The position numbers were made by a program, and so were the translations under genes. The notes under the pieces were generated by a model. That model saw only the letters and a program-made list of their open reading frames with translations, had not been told where the DNA came from and did not search any database. Below are positions 59,045 to 64,000 of a stretch of DNA of 64,000 nucleotides, one piece after another. Position 1 is the first letter of the stretch. Each line of letters opens with the position of its first letter. This stretch comes from Spinellus fusiger (lineage: Eukaryota > Mucoromycota > Mucoromycetes > Mucorales > Phycomycetaceae): the NCBI GenBank assembly GCA_025094145.1, contig JALLLS010000012.1, positions 1 through 64,000 of the forward strand. The letters run 5' to 3'.

Positions 59045-60350
59045 TTTTTTTCCTCATATGAGGGGAAAATGATGAAAAGTGGGAAATGATGATAAAATAA
59101 CAATTATGAATAGACATCCAAAAGGCCATGGATTCAGCAAGGAAACCAGGACACCAAAAAGATAACCGTCATCCTGTGGCGATTCGAAATCCAACGAGGG
59201 ATACTTAGAGCAACTCGGACAATCCTGAGGACACAAATACAGCAACTACACTAGCAGCTTCTGGCTTTGCTAAATGGGTTAAGAATGGGTGGTAGAGGAG
59301 AGATCGGAGGAGAAGTGAGGATACAGCGTCTGTTGCTGCAGGAGTCTTTGCACTCTATGGCGGCGTTGGCGTTCCCGCTCAACACACCCATCAGCAGCCT
59401 CAATGAGCAAGCTACCAGCTGATGGCTCTACCTTAAAGTCTCGAGTAGACGTGGCTCGATCAATGGCTTGCAGCAGTATTAACAAACTGGGCCAAAGATC
59501 TCGCCATTTAACAAAAGACTTAACCGTGCGCGGCAGAAGATTTAGACAATAGTCAATTGGATGAATGTCTTGTGGTGGTGCAGGAACTAGGAAGAACAAG
59601 AACGTGGAGCGTTCATGGTCAACGAATGTGCAAGTGAGAAAGTGGTCCCGATTGGCAGATGGGTGGCCACATTGGCAAGGAACTGAAGGTGTTGGTGGTA
59701 ACCAAGCAATCCTCCATTTTAGTAGACGATGTCTTTCTTTGCGCGTGCACAGTAGTAGAAGAATTGGATCCCAAACAGGTCTACATAGTCCACGGGCTAC
59801 CGTCACCAGCGGATTCTTGCCACGTACTAGACTAGTAATTTCACTTTGAAGACGTTCAAGATAAGCTACTTTTAATGGATATTTAGGAGGGTTGTGAGCC
59901 CGTCCTATTCTTTGAGCATTTTGCCAGAGTACATTGCCACGTAGCTTAATCCATCTGGCTTTACTCTGGGGTGCTTCAAGTTGCGGGACAAGGCACCAGA
60001 GGAGAGTGTCTTCAGGAAGGGTAGCTGCGCGCTCAACAAATTTGGCTTGCAGATAAAGAAAACGAGAGTACATGTTAGGGAGGGCAGCTAATTGGGCAAC
60101 CTGGATCGTTCCAAACCTAGCAGTAGCAGATCTAGCAAGACAAAGTCTCAGACAAGCAGACTGACAGATTTGTAGCGGGCGGATGCCTAGTCTATTGACA
60201 TTACAAATAGCCAACCCATACTCAAGAATAGGCCGAACAAAAACAGTATACGCTCTTAGGGCTGCTGTAATCCCAAAGCCATACATGTTTACACCCATTC
60301 CTCTCAGCTTTTGCATTACTGCAATTGCCTTAACTCTCACAAGGATACAG
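59045..60350 (-). mobile_element. 5'-truncated LINE (second family): RT C-terminus and 3' tail
   Basis: A single open frame, 59279-60340 (minus), encodes the last 353 residues of a non-LTR reverse transcriptase: VMQKLRGMGVNMYGFGITAA, AYTVFVRPILEYGLAI, and the zinc motif PCQCGHPSANRDHFLTC (about 59625-59675). The YADD catalytic core is missing, so the copy is truncated at its 5' end near 60350. From 59278 to about 59045 follows the 3' untranslated tail, which also occurs at 213-415. The C-terminal motif differs from that of the 41.8-46.8 kb LINE (CPICK...HFLFAC), so these are separate families. Confidence 0.85.
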
Positions 60351-60502
60351 TTTCCGACAGAAAGAATATAAATAATTTCATTTTCCGATATAATTACTGT
60401 ATAGGGAAATAATTATTGTTTGTCATAAAAACACACATTAAACACACAGTAGAGACTTGAAAATTGGATGAAGTATAAAAAAGATCAACAGGATAATTAA
60501 TG

Positions 60503-61709
60503 CAGTATTATTGGGTGGAAACCCTTAGTATTTGGTGTTTCCTCCCTTGGCCTTTATCACAGCTCTGCATCTCCATTGCATGCTGTTGATAAGGTTGTTA
60601 GTAGTCTCCTTGGGGATTTTATCTCACTATTGGACCAGGAGAGACTTCAGATCCTGGAGGGTGCTTGATGGTGTCATTCTCTTCTGAGCTGTTTTGTCCA
60701 GTTTCTCCCAAAGATGCTCAATTGGGTCCGGGACAGGGCTTTGAGAGGACCACCCCTCTATCGTGGCTATGCTCCTTTCATCCATCCATTTCCTAGTCTC
60801 CTTACTAGTATGGCAACTGGCATTGTCCTTTTGAAGAACATATCCTACCACTGAATTCAGTGCCAAAAGACGAGCTAGCTCGGGGCAATAGGCCGTTTAT
60901 AAAATACTAGTGTATTTGGCACTATTAATGGACCCCTCTACCGTAACAAGTCTACCAACACCACCAAAAAAGGAACCCCATACCATCACCCCACCACCAC
61001 CAAAATTCATCATTGGCTTGAGATTTCTTGAGAGAAGACTCTCATTCTTCCTGAGCACTACTCTGGTACGGCTGCTGTTGCTCATCAACTGGAACTTTGA
61101 CTTATTGGACCAGATGACTGTCTTCCAGTCTTCTCCTGCCCAGTAGAGGTGGACTTTGGCCCAATAAAGCCTCAACTTTTTGTGCTTATTGTTAAGAAAA
61201 GGTTTATTGACTACCCTGAAAGAAAACAGGCCAAGCTTTATTATCAATTTTCTGAAAGTTTTCATGCACACTTTGATGGTCATCTGCTTATGAAGCTGAT
61301 CCATTGTCTGAAATGAATCCCTTTCCACCTCTCATACAAAATCTCTTTCTTCTCTCTAACTAAGAATAGGCTTGCACCCAGAGCTCTCTACTGATTTGAA
61401 ACTGCTATTTTTCCTATATCTCTTCATGATAAGGCTGCAGTGGGCTTGCTGATACCAAACATTGCTCCAATATCCACTTGTCTGGTGCCATTTACAATGG
61501 CCTTGTGAACAATGAGTTTACAAGTAAAGTCGTCAATATTCTTCCTTTTGTTTTCAAATAGGCTTAGTGGCTTTTTCAGTGGTGTTATACATAGTAGATT
61601 TTATAATGGAAAAGAAGAAATAAGTAATTAGTAATAAAAAACGAATTTATTTTGAGCAAAATAAAGGTCTGAAATTGAAAAGGAGTTATATGTTTTCCAC
61701 TGGACACTG
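60503..61709 (-). mobile_element. Decayed Tc1/mariner element with visible terminal repeats
   Basis: The ends are diverged inverted repeats: CAGTATTATTGGGTGGAAAC at 60503 and, in reverse, CAGTGTCCAGTGGAAAACAT ending at 61709. TA is present on the right (61710-61711) and changed to TG on the left. Transposase blocks on the minus strand are NIDDFTCKLIVHKAIVNGTR, QVDIGAMFGISKPTAALS, GEDWKTVIWSNKSKFQL (canonical WSDESKF), FGGGGVMVWGSFFGGVGRLV, YVLQKDNASCHTSKETRKWM and DPIEHLWEKLDK. The first catalytic Asp is Asn and its neighbour Glu is Lys. Stops and frameshifts interrupt it. Confidence 0.85.
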
Positions 61710-62532
61710 TAGTTTTATGTAAAAAATTATTATTTATTGCTATCTCTCTTGTATATATTTCATAATAGTTTTTTGTATGATTTTTCTATAAAAATGCTAA
61801 TGCCTTTGAATTCTTCATATCTATATCTTTTATTGTGATGTGTGAATGGAAAAATACAAAAAAAAAAAGCCTTATAAAAAACTCAATACACTCTTGTTAA
61901 TGCAGACTTGTTACACTGTACATTATGTTTTACATACAGCAATTCTCAAAAGTAATGCTATACATGCTAATCTATGTAAGGTTTTTACTAAAAGAAATAA
62001 GAATACTATTGTTTTATCCCAAGATCACTATAATAAGTAAGATATGAAGAGCAGGTGCACTGTAGAGGACACTATGAACTCTAAAAATTGTATCAGTGGC
62101 TTGAGGACAATCTATGGTCCTTATAGATTAGATTTGGACAAGATGATTTCTTACTCGAATGACCTTTATGTCTTCATACCTTTTATTTATTTTATTTTAT
62201 TTTTATAAAATAAAATAAAAAATAAGAAATAAGAAATACGATAAAATTAAATGAAGTAAATAAGCTCGTATAAACTATGTATCATATTCCAGAGTTTATA
62301 TGAAGAATAAAAGCTCACTTTGTTTAAGTTTAATGTGACTAGTGTATTACCCCGAGCTTTACAAGCTCTTATGACTGAGCCCTGAATTCAATACTTAGGC
62401 GAAAGAAAATGAATCTTAACCCAACACTAGCAATTTGAGCAAGAATTCCATAGGCTATGATTATGAAGCAGTTACACAATTTCATACTGTTGAAATAGGA
62501 GTGAGTCTCTAAGGAACATTACAAACCTTCTC

Positions 62533-62565
<33 letters not shown>

Positions 62566-62676
62566 TTTAAAAAAAAAACACTTTATGTACTGAGAATTTA
62601 AAGTCTACTAAGAAATTCGTAAAATTATTGTCATTAAGAAAGTATGAGGCATCAGTCTAATTAAGAAAATAGAGCA
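61710..62676. other. Intergenic AT-rich region
   Basis: No gene is supported. It holds a near-perfect AT palindrome (TTATTTTATTTTATTTTTAT, then its inverse, about 62186-62231) and a TAA microsatellite (about 62535-62564) followed by an A-rich run. Confidence 0.55.
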
Positions 62677-63391
62677 TTACACATTCTTTTTCCCATAGAC
62701 TGCCTCACATTGACTGACAAAAGCACCCAGCATCATTTTCGATACCTTATCAAAAAAAACAGAGGAAGCCTGAGCATGCAGTGGTGATGCAAATTCAAAT
62801 ACAATATTAAAATCTACATAGCATTGAAGAGATTCTCTTGTCTGAGGAGTGTTGGCTAGAGAAGGACGAGTGTAGGGCGTAAACTTCCATGTCGTTACGA
62901 GTTCTTTGAAAAGTGTAGTATCTGCTGACACTGCCTAAGTCTGATGTTAGCCCTGCCTTTGAGGTGTCATTGGATCACCTTGACAAGACTAGGCTCTTTA
63001 CAAGTTACATGCGACATGTATTTCTCTTGGAAGGGGTGGAATCCGACGCCAAGTTCAGCCTTCATAATATGAGTAGAGGGATCTTTCTCGAGGGGTTGAC
63101 TGGAATAGACACGGGAAACAGTACAAAAAGGGACAAACATGTGGTAATCCTTTACATTGGAGACAATAGTATAGATTTGCTTTGGAGAAAAACTACTCGA
63201 GGTTAACTCGTGCTGAAGAAGAAAGAGCAGTTTGTTGCTGCGGTGTGTCCCTACTTGAGAAGCTGACGCTCAGAATACTCTTTCCGTGAGCTAAGGAGAT
63301 TAGGAAGAGTGAAGAAATTCCGTCTCGAATTCTGTTGTAGCGGCAGTGGTATAGCAGCAAGTCTATGCCTAAGAATGAAACAGTTTGCCAT
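62677..63391 (-). CDS. COQ10: Coenzyme Q-binding protein COQ10 (START domain)
   Basis: Three exons (63255-63391, 62979-63195, 62677-62934) give 203 residues. An Arg-rich, acid-poor N-terminus (LRHRLAAIPLPLQQNSRRNF) suits a mitochondrial presequence. Then come FFTLPNLLSSRKEYSERQLL, FSPKQIYTIVSNVKDYHMFV, PFCTVSRVY, IMKAELGVGFHPFQEKY, LVTTWKFTP, and the closing VDFNIVFEFASPLHAQASSV and FFDKVSKMMLGAF. This is the polyketide-cyclase/START family protein that binds ubiquinone in the inner mitochondrial membrane and supports respiration. The second exon uses the acceptor CTCGAG, the only one that keeps the frame. It lies head to head with the arrestin-domain gene. Confidence 0.9.
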
Positions 63392-63515
63392 GACAGAGGT
63401 TATCTTCTCGGTGGAGGAGAACAAGTTCTATCATCTTTTTTTTTGTTTCTACCAGTCACGCTTGTTTCTGCGGTTACACTGATCTTTCTCCCTTCTCCTT
63501 TTCTTCCTCTTTACT

Positions 63516-64000
63516 ATGTTCTTAACAGGAAAACGACAAAACGACTTTTACATTGAGTTAAATGATAGCCGTTATTTCTATCCTGGCGATGTTGTAAGAG
63601 GTAAAAAGACAGTTATTACTATTATTATTAAAGAATGAGTTATTCATCTCAGTCTATAGGAAGCGTTGTGCTTGATTTGGCCAAACCGACAAAAACCAAC
63701 TTCATCAAGGTGACATTTCTTGGAGAGGCACAAGCAGAAGGAACAACTCTACAGTTGTTTTCCAAGTCCTGGTACATGGCTACTTCTACAGATGAAAACC
63801 AGAGAGCCCATATTCTCGAGGCTCAAACCCACCGATTTCCTTTTCAATTCGAGATACCTCATGAAGACCCTGAGCTACCAAGTAGTGCCCAGGTAGGCGC
63901 TACATAGTAAACAGCACCTATTGACAAAAGGGGGAAATACTCTTTGTAGATACCAAAACTTGGAGGCATCAAATATTCAATAGTAGCACTTCATGACAAG
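63516..64000 (+). CDS. Arrestin-domain (alpha-arrestin-like) protein, 5' part
   Basis: It starts MFLTGKRQNDFYIELNDSRY, continues FYPGDVVRG, then SVVLDLAKPTKTNFIKVTFL and GEAQAEG, and runs into HRFPFQFEIPHEDPELPSSA. This is the N-terminal arrestin fold, with the YPGD..G.V.L signature. Exons are 63516-63600, 63660-63892 and 63950 to the window edge, so about 123 residues are visible. Alpha-arrestins usually recruit HECT ubiquitin ligases to plasma-membrane transporters. The PY motifs that would show this lie beyond the window. The ATG at 63516 is chosen because it is in frame with the arrestin fold, unlike an earlier ATG at 63390. Confidence 0.85.

Noticed and set aside
63365..63556. Arrestin gene starting at 63390, its ATG overlapping the COQ10 start codon on the other strand
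   Set aside because: That ATG is not in frame with the arrestin fold without an extra unsupported intron. The ATG at 63516 is in frame directly.
1..64000. tRNA or rRNA genes
   Set aside because: No cloverleaf with a recognisable GGTTCRA T-loop and acceptor pairing was found by eye. A covariance-model scan would be decisive, and I could not run one.

Overview
This window comes from a fungal nuclear genome, most likely an early-diverging fungus of the Mucoromycota (Mucorales-like). The reasons are: short spliceosomal introns (about 41-65 nt, GT-AG plus a few GC-AG); fungal gene families (Zn2Cys6 regulator, CreC/WDR20 WD40 protein, UBR7/Mlo2, AMN1-like F-box/LRR); and IS630/Tc1-type transposases, a Fanzor/TnpB-like remnant and a PD-(D/E)XK-like family that I associate with Mucorales genomes. 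I cannot name the genus from sequence alone.

Layout. 1-9.3 kb: a decayed creC/WDR20 gene (minus strand) split by a 5,998-bp composite Tc1/mariner element with a TA target duplication. The element has two 1,991-bp, nearly identical inverted arms around about 2 kb of non-repeated cargo, and each arm carries the same dead transposase and the same 297-bp solo LTR. 9.7-23 kb: a gene-dense block with an alpha/beta-hydrolase/tyrosine-phosphatase fusion, an F-box/LRR protein, proteasome subunits beta6 and beta5 in divergent orientation, and the proteasome adaptor ECM29. 23-25.9 kb: gene-poor. 25.9-32.1 kb: a coiled-coil protein, an unrecognised protein, ribosomal protein uL13 and UBR7. 32.1-34.5 kb: gene-poor, with a decayed Fanzor/TnpB-like C-terminus. 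34.5-41.3 kb: bacterial-type CMP kinase, ZIP9-like zinc transporter, COG8 and eIF3c.

41.8-50 kb is a transposon-rich island. It holds a nearly full-length but broken LINE (zinc-knuckle ORF1; endonuclease/RT ORF2) and a multi-exon PD-(D/E)XK-like gene bracketed by oppositely oriented fragments of one DDE transposase. 50.5-53.7 kb: a Zn2Cys6 regulator. 53.7-57.8 kb: AT-rich with no supported gene. 57.8-61.7 kb: two decayed Tc1/mariner copies flanking the 3' part of a second LINE family, whose 3' tail also appears at 213-415. 62.7-64 kb: COQ10 and an arrestin-domain gene running off the end, head to head.

The host genes are mostly housekeeping: protein turnover (beta5, beta6, ECM29, UBR7, perhaps the F-box protein), translation (uL13, eIF3c), Golgi trafficking and metal transport (COG8, ZIP9), nucleotide metabolism (Cmk) and ubiquinone function (COQ10). 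Three proteasome-linked genes sit side by side at 13.7-23 kb, two of them sharing a 317-bp promoter with a TGACGTCA palindrome. All exon models were made by eye from splice motifs and conserved protein families. No database search was run.
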